Positions 26,936-36,265 of a DNA stretch of 64,000 bases are shown here, one piece after another (positions within the stretch are counted from its first letter, which is position 1; every line of letters starts with the position of its first letter). Both the position numbers and the translations under genes were made by a program. Below the pieces are notes generated by a model. It did not search any database, was not told the DNA's origin, and saw only the letters and a program-made list of their open reading frames with translations. This DNA comes from Nocardia arthritidis NBRC 100137 (GTDB lineage Bacteria > Actinomycetota > Actinomycetes > Mycobacteriales > Mycobacteriaceae), in the NCBI RefSeq assembly GCF_001612765.1, contig NZ_BDBB01000001.1:62001-126000 (forward strand), given 5' to 3'.

Positions 26936-26968
26936 GGTGCCCGCGTGATCGGTGATCGCGCGGGCACC
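26936..26968 (+). terminator. Hairpin between dprE2 and aftA
   Basis: A perfect 10-bp stem (26936-26945 with 26959-26968) and 13-base loop lie 18 bases after the dprE2 stop. No T-run follows, so it may only attenuate transcription into aftA. Confidence 0.45.
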
Positions 26969-27046
26969 TATCGTCTGACGGAGTGGACCCTGTGAACCCG
27001 GAGGCGCCATGCGAGTAATCCAGTGCGACGAGCGCGGAGCGGTCCG

Positions 27047-29083
27047 TTGAGCACGGTGACCGCGACGGACGAAGCGCCGCCGCGTTCCACGGATCCGGCC
27101 CCGGTGCCGGGGCGGAGGTCGCTCGCGCTCCGGCAGATCGCCTCGGGCGTCGGTGAGGCCGCGCTCGCGGCGATCGTCGCCGCGGTGGTGGCCGTCGTCG
27201 GGCTCGTCGCGTTCTCGCTGGTGCAGTGGCCCGCCTTCAACGCCTCGAACGTGACGCGGGCGCTGACCACGGTCGGGCAGGTCGCCGCCGCGGTCATGCT
27301 CGCGGTCGCGATCGCGCTGCTGCGGCTGCGCAAGTGGCCCTGGATCGCGAAACTGCTGTCCTGGATCGGTCTTTCGACGTTCGTCACGTTCACGCTCGGC
27401 ATGCCGCTGGCGGCGACGAAGCTGTATCTGTTCGGTGTCTCGGTGGATCAGGAGTTCCGCACCGAGTTCCTCACGCGGCTGACCGATTCCGCCGCGCTGC
27501 GCGATATGACGTACGCGGATCTGCCGTCCTTCTACCCCGCGGGCTGGTTCTGGATCGGCGGGCGGGTGGCGAATCTGCTCGGGATGGACGGCTGGGAGGT
27601 GTTCAAGCCGTACGCGATCGGCTTCCTCGCGGTGGCCGCGGTGGTGGCGCTGGTGCTGTGGTCGAGGCTGATCCGCGCGGATTGGGCGGTGGGCGTCGCT
27701 GCGGCGAGCACGGCCGTCACCCTGGCCTACGCCGCGCCCGAGGCGTACAGCGCCGTCATCGTGCTGCTGTTTCCGCCCGCCCTCGTGCTCGCTTGGGGCG
27801 CGCTCTATCGACCCCTGGAGGACGTGCAGGCGGACGACACCGAGCAACGCACCGCCGGTGGGTGGGGCGCGGTCGTCGGCACCGGGCTGCTCCTGGGCTG
27901 GGCGGCCACGTTCTACACCCTCTACTTCCTCGTGGCCGCCTTCGCGGTCGCTCTGATGGGGCTGCTGGCGGCCTTCTTCGCCGTACGCGCGCGGCGTACC
28001 GCCGACCACCCGCGCCGCGCTCGAGCCGCGACGATCTCGGCCCGCCCCACTTGGCGCGCGGCGGTTCCGCCGCTGACGCGACTGGTGGTGATCGCGGTGA
28101 TCGCCGGACTGGTCGCGCTCGTCGTGTGGGCGCCGTACTTGGCGAAGGCGCTGCGCGGCACGACCGCGAGTTCCGGAACCGCACTGCACTACCTGCCGGA
28201 AGCCGGAGCCGAACTGCCCCTGCCGATGTTCCAGTTCTCGCTGCTCGGAGCGCTGTGCCTGATCGGCACCATATGGCTGGTGCTGCGCGGGGCGTCGTCG
28301 CGCAGGGCGCAGGCGCTGGGTATCGGGGTGGCCGCGATCTACCTGTGGACGCTGCTGTCCATGGTGGCGACCGCCGCGGGCACCACGCTGCTGTCGTTCC
28401 GGCTGGAGCCGGTGCTGCTGGTATTGCTGTCGGTCGCGGGCGCGTTCGGGTTCGTGGAGGGCGCACGGGCGATCTACCAGGCGTTGAACGAGCCCGCCCG
28501 GTTCCGGCTGGTGGCGATCGTCGTCGCGACGATCGGCGCGCTGGCCTTCGCCCAGGACATCCCGCATGTGCTGACCGCCGAAATCACCACCGCCTACACC
28601 GACACCGACGGTGACGGGATTCGGGCCGACCAGCGAGCCGCCTCAGCGGTTGCGCGCTACCGCGAGGTGGACCGGGCGCTCACCGCGCAGACCGGCCGAC
28701 CCCGCTCCGACACGGTGGTGCTCACCGCCGACACCAGCTTCCTTTCCTTCTACCCCTATTTCGGCTTCCAGGCGCTCACCTCGCACTACGCCAATCCGCT
28801 GGCCGATTTCGCGGGCCGCGCTGCCACCATCGCGCGCTGGAGCGAACTGAAGACGTCGCAGGAGTTGCTCGACGCGATGGCGGCGAGCCCGTGGCGCGCG
28901 CCGGACGCGTTCCTGTTCCGGCGCAGCGGCGACAGCTACACCTTGCGGCTGGCCAAGGATGTCTACCCGAACGACCCGAACGTGGCGCGCTATGCGGTGA
29001 GCTTCCCCAAGGAATTGTTCGCCGACTCGCGCTTCACCAGCACGGATATCGGGCCGTTCACGCTGGTCACCGTCCACCGCTGA
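27047..29083 (+). CDS. aftA: Galactan 5-O-arabinofuranosyltransferase
   Basis: GT-C membrane enzyme that primes the galactan with the first arabinofuranose residue using decaprenylphosphoryl-arabinose. 678 aa from TTG 27047, which has GGAG seven bases upstream; GTG 27056 is the next choice. About 12 helices fill residues 40-490 and a soluble C-terminal domain follows. The acidic loop after the early helices (SVDQEFRTEFLTRL) and the SFYPAGWFWIGGR segment are typical of AftA. Position between dprE2 and an emb gene matches M. tuberculosis Rv3792. Confidence 0.93.
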   Translation: MSTVTATDEAPPRSTDPAPVPGRRSLALRQIASGVGEAALAAIVAAVVAVVGLVAFSLVQWPAFNASNVTRALTTVGQVAAAVMLAVAIALLRLRKWPWIAKLLSWIGLSTFVTFTLGMPLAATKLYLFGVSVDQEFRTEFLTRLTDSAALRDMTYADLPSFYPAGWFWIGGRVANLLGMDGWEVFKPYAIGFLAVAAVVALVLWSRLIRADWAVGVAAASTAVTLAYAAPEAYSAVIVLLFPPALVLAWGALYRPLEDVQADDTEQRTAGGWGAVVGTGLLLGWAATFYTLYFLVAAFAVALMGLLAAFFAVRARRTADHPRRARAATISARPTWRAAVPPLTRLVVIAVIAGLVALVVWAPYLAKALRGTTASSGTALHYLPEAGAELPLPMFQFSLLGALCLIGTIWLVLRGASSRRAQALGIGVAAIYLWTLLSMVATAAGTTLLSFRLEPVLLVLLSVAGAFGFVEGARAIYQALNEPARFRLVAIVVATIGALAFAQDIPHVLTAEITTAYTDTDGDGIRADQRAASAVARYREVDRALTAQTGRPRSDTVVLTADTSFLSFYPYFGFQALTSHYANPLADFAGRAATIARWSELKTSQELLDAMAASPWRAPDAFLFRRSGDSYTLRLAKDVYPNDPNVARYAVSFPKELFADSRFTSTDIGPFTLVTVHR

Positions 29084-29197
29084 CCGCTGCGGCGAATTCG
29101 CCGCGGTTGAAATCGCGCAAAGTGGATACCCCACCCGTTTGTCGGTCCACGCACAGCGTGGTTGGTACGGAGGGCGCTGTCGAGGAGTGATGCGCAG

Positions 29198-31081
29198 GTG
29201 ACACGTGCACAGGACGTCGAGACCGGCACAGCGACGGAATCGGCGCAGGTCGCGGTCGCGACGGAAGCGACGACGGCCGGAGTGCTCACCAGTCCCGCGC
29301 GAACCCGGGTTCCCCGCCTTCGGGCCGGTGGCGCCGATCTGCTGGTCGGTCTCGGCTACCTGGCGCTGGCTACGGCGGTGCTGTCGGGTCAGTGGCGCAA
29401 CACCGACAGCGGATACCTGATCAAGAGCGGTCAGGACCAGACGATGTGGGAGTGGTTCTTCGCCGTCACCGCGCACTCGGTCGCCAACTTGCAGAACCCG
29501 CTCGGCACCGACCTGCAGAACTTTCCGGCCGGGGTGAACATGATGGCCAATACGGCCATGTTCGGCGTCGGCGTGCCGCTGACGCCGGTCACCTTGCTCT
29601 TCGGGCCCACCGTCACGTTCGTGCTCGTGCTCACCATGGGCCTGGCCGGGACGGCGTTCGCCTGGTACCGCCTGTTGTCCCGCGAGCTCGTCCGGTCCCG
29701 GGTAGCGGCGGTGATCGGTGGCCTGTTCTGCGGTTTCGCACCCGGGATGATCTCGCACGCCAACGCGCACCCGAATTTCGTCGTGCTGCTGCTGCTTCCG
29801 ATCATCGCGGGCCGGCTGATCCGGATGACACGGCGAGCAGCGCAGCCGCGCCGACGGGTGCGCGACGCCGTCATCCTGGGCCTTCTGGTCGCCATGCAGA
29901 TCGCGCTCGGCGAGGAACCGCTGTTGATCTTCGCACTCGCGTTCGGCCTGTTCGCGCTCGTCTACTACCTGCATGCTCCACGCGCCGGGCTGCGCGTGGC
30001 GCGGGCGATCGCACCCACCCTCGTGCTCGGCGCGGTGATCACGCTGGCGCTCGCCGAGATCCCGCTGTGGTGGCAGTTCTTCGGCCCGCAGAGCTATCGC
30101 TCGATCGACCACGGCCCGATGGGCAACGACCTCGAAGCGCTGGTGCAGTTCCCGTCCGAATCGCTGGGTGGCGTCTTCGCTCCCGGCCAGAACGTGGCCA
30201 TCAACCCGACCGAACAGAACGCGTACTTCGGTTGGCCGCTACTACTCCTGGTGGTGTTCACCGTGGGGATGCTGTGGCGCGACCGGGTGGTGCGGGCCGC
30301 GGCTGTGGTGATCGCGGTCTTCGGGGTGCTGTCGCTGGGCGCGGTCGCCGCGATCGGCAAGCGGCCGACCGGCATCGCGCTGCCGTGGCGCTGGGCCGAA
30401 CAGGTCCCGCTGCTGAACACGGTGCTGGAGAGCAGGCTCAGCATGGCCGCGATCCCGGCCATCGCGGTCGTGCTCGCGCTGGCCAGCGAGCGGGCGGTGC
30501 GCACCTGGACGCAATCGGCGGTGGACTGGAAGCCGCTCGCGTGGTTCGGCGCTCTCGCCGGTGCGCTGCTGCCGTTGATTCCGACCATCTTGCCGGTGGT
30601 CGAACGGCCGCCGACGCCGGACTTCTTCGCCGATGGCGCCGTACGCCGCTACGTCGGCGACGGATCGGTGGTCCTGGTGCCACCGCCCCGGCCGCCCGAC
30701 GCGCGGGCGCTGCGCTGGCAGGCCGACGCCGAGTTCAGCTTCCCGCTCGCGGGAGGCTACTTCGTCGGACCGACCGGTACGACCAAGAAGGGGATCTACG
30801 GCCCCGAGGCCCGTCCGACCGCCGCCCTGCTGGTGCAGGCGCAGGACACCGGGGTGGTGCCGCGGATCGACACCGACGTGCGCGCCCGCGCGCTGGATGA
30901 TCTGCGGTTCTGGCGCGCCGACGTCCTGGTGCTGCCCGCGACGAGGAACGGCGAGGTACTGCGGGAGACGGTCACGCAGCTGCTCGGATTCACGCCGACG
31001 CGGGTCGAGGACGTCTGGCTGTGGGACGTTCATACGCTGCGTGCGTCGGGGGCAGTCGGGATCACACCGGACGGTAGCTAG
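29198..31081 (+). CDS. Polytopic membrane protein, probable GT-C-type glycosyltransferase
   Basis: A 627-aa protein with a basic cytosolic N-terminus, about 11 helices and a soluble C-terminal domain of ~150 residues. The first extracytosolic loop has acidic and aromatic residues (WRNTDSGYLIKSGQDQTMWEW) and later loops hold FPAGVNMMANTAMFG and FGPQSYRSIDHGP. This is the general plan of lipid-phosphosugar-dependent GT-C enzymes, but I cannot name the family. Start GTG 29198 has GAGGAG about 10 bases upstream. It is placed between aftA and emb with only 11 bases to the emb start, so it is in the arabinan operon. M. tuberculosis has no gene at this position. A role in envelope glycan modification is inferred. 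Confidence 0.75.
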   Translation: MTRAQDVETGTATESAQVAVATEATTAGVLTSPARTRVPRLRAGGADLLVGLGYLALATAVLSGQWRNTDSGYLIKSGQDQTMWEWFFAVTAHSVANLQNPLGTDLQNFPAGVNMMANTAMFGVGVPLTPVTLLFGPTVTFVLVLTMGLAGTAFAWYRLLSRELVRSRVAAVIGGLFCGFAPGMISHANAHPNFVVLLLLPIIAGRLIRMTRRAAQPRRRVRDAVILGLLVAMQIALGEEPLLIFALAFGLFALVYYLHAPRAGLRVARAIAPTLVLGAVITLALAEIPLWWQFFGPQSYRSIDHGPMGNDLEALVQFPSESLGGVFAPGQNVAINPTEQNAYFGWPLLLLVVFTVGMLWRDRVVRAAAVVIAVFGVLSLGAVAAIGKRPTGIALPWRWAEQVPLLNTVLESRLSMAAIPAIAVVLALASERAVRTWTQSAVDWKPLAWFGALAGALLPLIPTILPVVERPPTPDFFADGAVRRYVGDGSVVLVPPPRPPDARALRWQADAEFSFPLAGGYFVGPTGTTKKGIYGPEARPTAALLVQAQDTGVVPRIDTDVRARALDDLRFWRADVLVLPATRNGEVLRETVTQLLGFTPTRVEDVWLWDVHTLRASGAVGITPDGS

Positions 31082-31092
31082 CATCAACCACC

Positions 31093-34000
31093 GTGCGACC
31101 GGACCGATCTTCTCGAGCGTTCACCCGTATCCGCTTGATCGCCCTCCTCTCCGGGCTTCTCGGATTCCTGCTGGCGTTGCTGACCCCGATCCTGCCGGTG
31201 CGGCAGGATCGGGCGAGCGTGGACTGGCCCGAGCCGGGCGCCGCGAGCGTGGCGGCGCCGCTGGTGTCCTACGAACCGCTGCGGTTGCGCGCGACGCTGC
31301 CCTGCTCGCTGGTGAGCGAGCTCGGAACAGGGGGCACCGTGCTGTCCACCGTCCCGGCGACCTCCGGCCAGGCGGCGACCAAAGGTCTGGTGGTCTCGGT
31401 CGCCGACGGCGTCCTCTCGGTGGTGCTGCGAGACATTCCGCTGCTTTCCGCGCCCCTGGCGGAGGTCGGGTCCTGCGCGACGATCGGCATCGAGTCGAAC
31501 GCCGCCGCGACGACCCTCGAACTCACCGGCGTCACCCGCCAGGACGGCACGCCGTTCCGGACCACGATCGGCCGGGACGTCCGGCCGCAGCTGGTCGGCA
31601 TGTTCACCGACCTGGATGCCGGTCGGCTCGCCGGAGCGCAGGTGCACGCGGACATCGACTCGCGTTTCTCCTCCACACCGACGCCGCTGAAGCTGGCCGC
31701 CATGCTCGCCGCCGCTGTGTTCACGCTGATCGCACTCGTCGCGCTGCATCTGCTGGACACCACCGACGGGCGCAAGGCGCGGCGGTTCCTGCCCGCGCAC
31801 TGGTGGCGCGTCACCCCGGCGGACGGCGTCGTGCTGGGCATCCTGGCGCTGTGGCACGTCATCGGGGCGAACACCTCCGACGACGGCTACATCCTGAACA
31901 TGGCGCGAGCCTCCGAGCACGCGGGTTACATGGCGAACTACTACCGCTGGTTCGCGGTCCCCGAGGCTCCGTTCGGCTGGTCCTACGAGGTGCTGGCCTG
32001 GATGGCCCGGATCTCCGACGCGAGCCTGTGGATGCGACTGCCCACCTTGCTCGCGGGGGTCGTCTGCTGGCTGGTGATCAGCCGTGAGGTGCTGCCCCGC
32101 CTCGGCGCCCGGGCGCGCCGCAACAAGGTGGCGCTGTGGACGGCCGGTTTGGTGTTCCTCGCGTTCTGGCTGCCCTATGACAACGGCCTGCGCCCCGAAC
32201 CGCTGATCTCGGCCGGGGCGCTGCTCACCTGGTGCTCGATCGAACGCGCCATCGCGACCGGACGGCTGCTGCCCGCGGCGGTGGCCGTGCTGATCGCCGC
32301 GTTCTCCCTCGCGGCGGGCCCCACCGGTCTGATCTGCATCGCGGCGCTGATCGCCGGGTCGCGACCGGTGCTGCTGATCATCATCAAGCGGGCCCGCGGT
32401 GTGATCCCGGCCCGCACCGGACCCGACGCGGACGCGGCCGCCGCGGGTTCCGCCGAGGCCGCGGCAGCGGTGAATGCTCCCGGGACGGCGCGTAAGACCT
32501 CCCGGGCAGCGGCGGTCTTCCGGTTCGCCGCGCTGCTCGCTCCCGGCCTGGCCGCGGGCACGCTGGTGCTGGTGGTGATCTTCGCCGACCAGACTCTGTC
32601 GACGGTGCTGGAAGCCACCCGGGTCCGCACGATCGTCGGCCCGAATGTCGCGTGGTTCGACGAGCGCACCCGCTGGGATTCGCTGCTCATGCTCTCGCCG
32701 GACGGTTCACTGGCGCGGCGGTTCGGCGTGCTGGTGATGCTGCTGTGCCTGCTGGTGTGTGTGCTGCAAGTGCTGCGCAAGGGCCGGATTCCGGGCACCT
32801 CGCGCGGCCCTTCGGTGCGCATTCTCGGCATCGTGTTCGCGTCGCTGTTCTTGATGATGTTCACCCCCACCAAGTGGACGCACCACTTCGGCGTATACGC
32901 CGGACTGGCCGGATCGCTGGCCGCGCTGGCTGCGGTCGCGGTGGGCACCGCCGGCATTCGCTCGCCGCGCAACCGCGCCCTGTTCGCCGCCGCCGTGCTG
33001 TTCCTGCTCGCCGTGACCTTCACCGGCTCCAACGGGTGGTGGTATGTGTCCAGCTACGGTGTCCCGTGGTGGGACAAGGCGCCGCTGATCGCGGGCAAGG
33101 GACTGTCCACGTTGTTCCTCGGACTCAGCGGCGTCGCGCTGCTGATCGCCATCTGGCTGCACTACCGGGAGCCCTATCGGCGCGAGCGGGCGATGGCGCC
33201 ACGGCGTTTCGACCGGTGGGCCTCGGCGCCGCTGACCGTGGCCGCCGCGCTGCTGGTGGTATTCGAGGTCGCCTCGCTCGCCAAGGCAGCGGCCACGCAG
33301 TACCCCGCGTACTCGATCACCAAGTCGAACGTGGAATCGGTCGGCGGGGATTCGTGCGCGCTGGCCAACGAGGTGCTGGTGGAGACCGACACTGTCGATT
33401 CGCTGCTGCAACCCTTCGCCGGATCGCCCGCGGACGGATTGGCCGCGCAGAACAAGGGTTTCACTCCGAACGGGGTGGCGAGCGACCTCACCGCCGACGC
33501 CGAGGAAACCGTCTCCGGCGGCGCGAACTCGGTGGACAAGGATTCCGAGAACAAGACCAGCAAGACCACCGGCGCGGGCACCGGCGGCGGCACCACCGCG
33601 CAGGCGGGCATCAACGGCAGTACCGTCGCGCTGCCGTTCGGTCTGGACGCGGCGAAGACCCCGGTGCTGGGCAGCTACCAGGAGGGCGAGCAGCAGCAGG
33701 CGAAGCTGACCACCCAGTGGTACCGGCTCGACCTGACCGACAGCATGCGCCACGACCCGGCCTACCAGGTGCTCGCGATCACCGCGGCGGGCCGGATCCG
33801 GTCGGTGGACGCCGACGGCGTGCTCACTTACGGGCAGGAACTGCACCTGGAGTACGGCGTCCGCGGCGCGGACGGCGAGGTGCGCACGCTCGGCTCGATC
33901 GATCCGCTGGACATCGGCCCCGCACCGTCCTGGCGCAACCTGCGGGTGCCGCTGGATCGACTGCCGGGGGAAGTGAACGCGGTGCGGCTGGTCGCGATCG

Positions 34001-34440
34001 ACAACGACATCACGCCCAAGCAGTGGCTGGCCGTCACCCCGCCCCGACTGCCCAAGCTGGCCACGCTGAATTCCGTGGTCGGCTCGCAGGATCCGGTGCT
34101 GCTCGACTGGCACGTCGGCCTGGCCTTCCCGTGCCAGCGGCCGTTCGATCACAAGGACGGCGTCGGCGAGATCCCGCGGTGGCGGATCCTGCCCGACCGG
34201 GTCGGCTCCGACGCCTCCAACGCCTGGCAGGACGACATCGGCGGCGGCCCCCTCGGCTGGACCGGCCTGTTGTTGAAGTCCCAAACCGTCCCCGCCTACC
34301 TCGACCACGACTGGGCCCGCGACTGGGGCTCCCTCGAGAAATTCACCCCCTACGCCCCCGACGCCACCCCCGCCACCATCCACATCTCTCCCCGAACCCG
34401 CACCGGTCTCGACACCGACGACCCCATCCGCATCCGCTGA
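31093..34440 (+). CDS. embC: Arabinosyltransferase, EmbC-like
   Basis: A 1115-aa GT-C enzyme that extends arabinan with decaprenylphosphoryl-arabinose. The N-terminal helix and jelly-roll loop precede the catalytic first-loop motif [12 protein letters not shown]. Then come YMANYYRWF, FWLPYDNGLRPEP and the proline-rich segment LRKGRIPGT. After ~13 helices the C-terminal carbohydrate-binding region begins near NGVASD and ends in FTPYAPDATP. Several blocks look most like EmbC ([23 protein letters not shown]), one looks like EmbB (FADQTLSTVLEATRVR), so the letter is a best guess. It is the last gene of the dprE1-aftA strand. Confidence 0.88.
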   Translation: MRPDRSSRAFTRIRLIALLSGLLGFLLALLTPILPVRQDRASVDWPEPGAASVAAPLVSYEPLRLRATLPCSLVSELGTGGTVLSTVPATSGQAATKGLVVSVADGVLSVVLRDIPLLSAPLAEVGSCATIGIESNAAATTLELTGVTRQDGTPFRTTIGRDVRPQLVGMFTDLDAGRLAGAQVHADIDSRFSSTPTPLKLAAMLAAAVFTLIALVALHLLDTTDGRKARRFLPAHWWRVTPADGVVLGILALWHVIGANTSDDGYILNMARASEHAGYMANYYRWFAVPEAPFGWSYEVLAWMARISDASLWMRLPTLLAGVVCWLVISREVLPRLGARARRNKVALWTAGLVFLAFWLPYDNGLRPEPLISAGALLTWCSIERAIATGRLLPAAVAVLIAAFSLAAGPTGLICIAALIAGSRPVLLIIIKRARGVIPARTGPDADAAAAGSAEAAAAVNAPGTARKTSRAAAVFRFAALLAPGLAAGTLVLVVIFADQTLSTVLEATRVRTIVGPNVAWFDERTRWDSLLMLSPDGSLARRFGVLVMLLCLLVCVLQVLRKGRIPGTSRGPSVRILGIVFASLFLMMFTPTKWTHHFGVYAGLAGSLAALAAVAVGTAGIRSPRNRALFAAAVLFLLAVTFTGSNGWWYVSSYGVPWWDKAPLIAGKGLSTLFLGLSGVALLIAIWLHYREPYRRERAMAPRRFDRWASAPLTVAAALLVVFEVASLAKAAATQYPAYSITKSNVESVGGDSCALANEVLVETDTVDSLLQPFAGSPADGLAAQNKGFTPNGVASDLTADAEETVSGGANSVDKDSENKTSKTTGAGTGGGTTAQAGINGSTVALPFGLDAAKTPVLGSYQEGEQQQAKLTTQWYRLDLTDSMRHDPAYQVLAITAAGRIRSVDADGVLTYGQELHLEYGVRGADGEVRTLGSIDPLDIGPAPSWRNLRVPLDRLPGEVNAVRLVAIDNDITPKQWLAVTPPRLPKLATLNSVVGSQDPVLLDWHVGLAFPCQRPFDHKDGVGEIPRWRILPDRVGSDASNAWQDDIGGGPLGWTGLLLKSQTVPAYLDHDWARDWGSLEKFTPYAPDATPATIHISPRTRTGLDTDDPIRIR

Positions 34441-34509
34441 AAGGCATCCGGCGTCCGCGACGCGGCTACCCACGGCTGGCACCCGGATATGTGCCACCCG
34501 TGGTCGAGG

Positions 34510-35442
34510 TCAGGGGATAAGGACGAGACGGCCGCGGAGGCCGCCCGCGGCCAGGCGCTTGTGGGCGGCTTCGACGGAGGTGAGGGGGAAGGTTTCCGAC
34601 ACCCGGAGGGTGAGTTCGCCCGCGTCGACGTGGGCGACCAGTTGGTCGAGTTGTGCGCGATCGGCGCGGACCAGGACCGTGCGGACCTCGGTTCCGCGCA
34701 GCGGGATCGGGGTGTTCGGGACGCTGATGGACACGAATCGTCCGCCGCCGCGCACCGCCGCGAGCGTCGTGGGGCCGAGTGCGGCCGCGTCCAGGGCGGC
34801 GTCCACTCCGCCGAGGACGAGGGCGCGGACGGCATCCGGCAGGGACGCCTGGCGTGGCACGAAATCGGTGGCGCCCAACGCGCGGACGGTGTCCTCGTCG
34901 GCGGGCGAGGCCGACGCGATCACCCGCACTCCTCGCGCGGCGGCGAGTTCGACGGCGAAGCCGCCGACCGCGCCCGCCGCACCGGTCACCAGCAGCGTGT
35001 CGGTGGGCGTGAGATCCAGCGCATCGAGGGCCTGGACCGCGGTGAGGCCGTTGAGCGGGATGGTGGCCGCTTGCACCGGGGACACGGAAACCGGGGCGGG
35101 CGCGACGTTTCCGGCCTCCAGGACCACATAGTCGGCCTGCGCGCCGAGCGAGACGTCGAGCCGGTCGCTGATGCCGATCACCGCCTGACCCACCGTGAAC
35201 CCCGTGACGCCCGCACCGAGCGCGTCCACCGTGCCCGCGACGTCCCAGCCGACGCCCCATTGGCCGCGCGGCGCCGCGAACGGCGTGCCACCCACCCCCG
35301 CACGCACCATCAGATCCACCGGATTCACCGTCGCCGCCGCGACCGCGATCCGGATCGCCCCCGGACCCGGTTGCGGCGTCGGCACTTCCACGATCTCCAC
35401 CCCGGCTTCCGGTCCCGGCCGGTGTACCACTACCGCACGCAT
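34510..35442 (-). CDS. MDR-family NADP-dependent oxidoreductase (quinone oxidoreductase type)
   Basis: A 310-aa zinc-independent medium-chain reductase. The substrate-side N-terminal domain has AATVNPVDLMVRAG and GWDVAGTVDALG. The Rossmann motif GAAGAVGGFAVELA is near residue 137, preceded by IPLNGLTAVQALD. No structural-zinc cysteine cluster is present. It diverges from a HxlR gene across a palindrome, the common pairing of quinone/aldehyde-responsive HxlR repressors with a reductase. It lies convergent to embC and looks like an accessory insertion in the arabinan locus. Confidence 0.9.
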   Translation of the reverse strand: MRAVVVHRPGPEAGVEIVEVPTPQPGPGAIRIAVAAATVNPVDLMVRAGVGGTPFAAPRGQWGVGWDVAGTVDALGAGVTGFTVGQAVIGISDRLDVSLGAQADYVVLEAGNVAPAPVSVSPVQAATIPLNGLTAVQALDALDLTPTDTLLVTGAAGAVGGFAVELAAARGVRVIASASPADEDTVRALGATDFVPRQASLPDAVRALVLGGVDAALDAAALGPTTLAAVRGGGRFVSISVPNTPIPLRGTEVRTVLVRADRAQLDQLVAHVDAGELTLRVSETFPLTSVEAAHKRLAAGGLRGRLVLIP

Positions 35443-35481
35443 GACGTTCCTTCCTCTCGGCTGTCGACCAACCTACGAGGC

Positions 35482-35509
35482 ACTACTATCTGCTGGGTAG
35501 TAGTTACCC
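35482..35509. promoter_or_regulatory. Palindromic operator between MDR gene and hxlR
   Basis: ACTACTA (35482-35488) and TAGTAGT (35498-35504) form a perfect 7-bp inverted repeat, overlapped by a second dyad GGGTA-N5-TACCC (35495-35509). It lies in the 99-bp divergent gap and is a likely HxlR binding site. Confidence 0.65.
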
Positions 35510-35541
35510 GAGAGTGCGTTAGAGGTGGCGAGGTATCCCCG

Positions 35542-35943
35542 ATGGCGACGAAGACCGCGGCGCAGCGCCGTGAACTGGCCAAACAGCATTACGACGCGTA
35601 CATCGCCGAGTGCCCGACCCGGCAGCTGCTGGACCGGATCAGCGACAAATGGGTTAGCCTCGTGCTCGCTGCGCTCGCCGAGGGCCCTTTGCGCTACGCC
35701 GAACTGAACCGGATCATCGCGGGCGTGAGCCCCAAGATGCTCACCCAGACGCTACGCGGCCTGGAGCGCGACGGCTTGGTGGAGCGGCGGATCACCGCCG
35801 AAGTGCCGGTCCGCGTCGACTACGAACTCACCCCGCTCGGGCACAGCCTCCAGCCGGTCATGAGTGCTGTCAAAGCGTGGGCGGAGGCGCGCATGGACGA
35901 CGTCATCGCCGCGCGGGCGCGCTACGACGGCATCGGTAAGTAA
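35542..35943 (+). CDS. HxlR-family transcriptional regulator
   Basis: A 133-aa winged-helix protein. Family features are CPTRQLLDRISDKWVSLVL near residue 27, GPLRYAELNRIIAGVSPKMLTQTL and the wing ERRITAEVPVRVDYELTPLG. The single Cys near residue 27 is the conserved redox or electrophile sensor position in many HxlR proteins. ATG 35542 follows GAGG by 8 bases. It most likely represses itself and the divergent oxidoreductase. Confidence 0.92.
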   Translation: MATKTAAQRRELAKQHYDAYIAECPTRQLLDRISDKWVSLVLAALAEGPLRYAELNRIIAGVSPKMLTQTLRGLERDGLVERRITAEVPVRVDYELTPLGHSLQPVMSAVKAWAEARMDDVIAARARYDGIGK

Positions 35944-36028
35944 ACCGGTTGTCCGGTCTGAAAATGTGCTCCCACCTGTGGCTAAACATCGCAGGACGAA
36001 TCGGTTCGATGGCCTTAATCTGATTGCC

Positions 36029-36187
36029 ATGACAACGGCATTCGATGAAATGGATCTGCGCGATCTTGTCGGACTGCTCAGCGAAGAGGAACAACGGGAG
36101 CTGCGGCCTGCGGTGCTGCGCGTGCTCGGCCGCCTCCCTTCGCAAGAGGTGCTCCGGCGCGAGCTCGGTCTTCGATTGAAGGTCTGA
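36029..36187 (+). CDS. Possible 52-aa small protein
   Basis: A short frame starting MTTAFDEMDLRDLVGLLSEEE and ending RRELGLRLKV. Composition is amphipathic-helical and acidic then basic, unlike random antisense sequence, and it ends just before a strong terminator. No clear ribosome binding site is seen. It could be a small helical regulator or a chance frame downstream of hxlR. Confidence 0.4.
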   Translation: MTTAFDEMDLRDLVGLLSEEEQRELRPAVLRVLGRLPSQEVLRRELGLRLKV

Positions 36188-36215
36188 GCGCCCGGTTCGC
36201 ACCGGCGAAATACGG

Positions 36216-36254
36216 CAGGGCCGCCGCGCAGGGTTCACCTGCGCGGCGGCCCTG
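36216..36254. terminator. Strong hairpin terminator
   Basis: A perfect 17-bp stem (36216-36232 with 36238-36254) with a GTTCA loop lies between the hxlR side and the Uma2 pseudogene. It can stop transcription from both converging strands, though no long T-run follows. Confidence 0.75.
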
Positions 36255-36265
36255 TGTTCGGGTAT

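Noticed and set aside
29089..29104. Palindrome GCGGCGAATTCGCCGC after aftA
   Set aside because: It has no loop and no T-run and lies within an operon; an operator role is possible but nothing else supports it.
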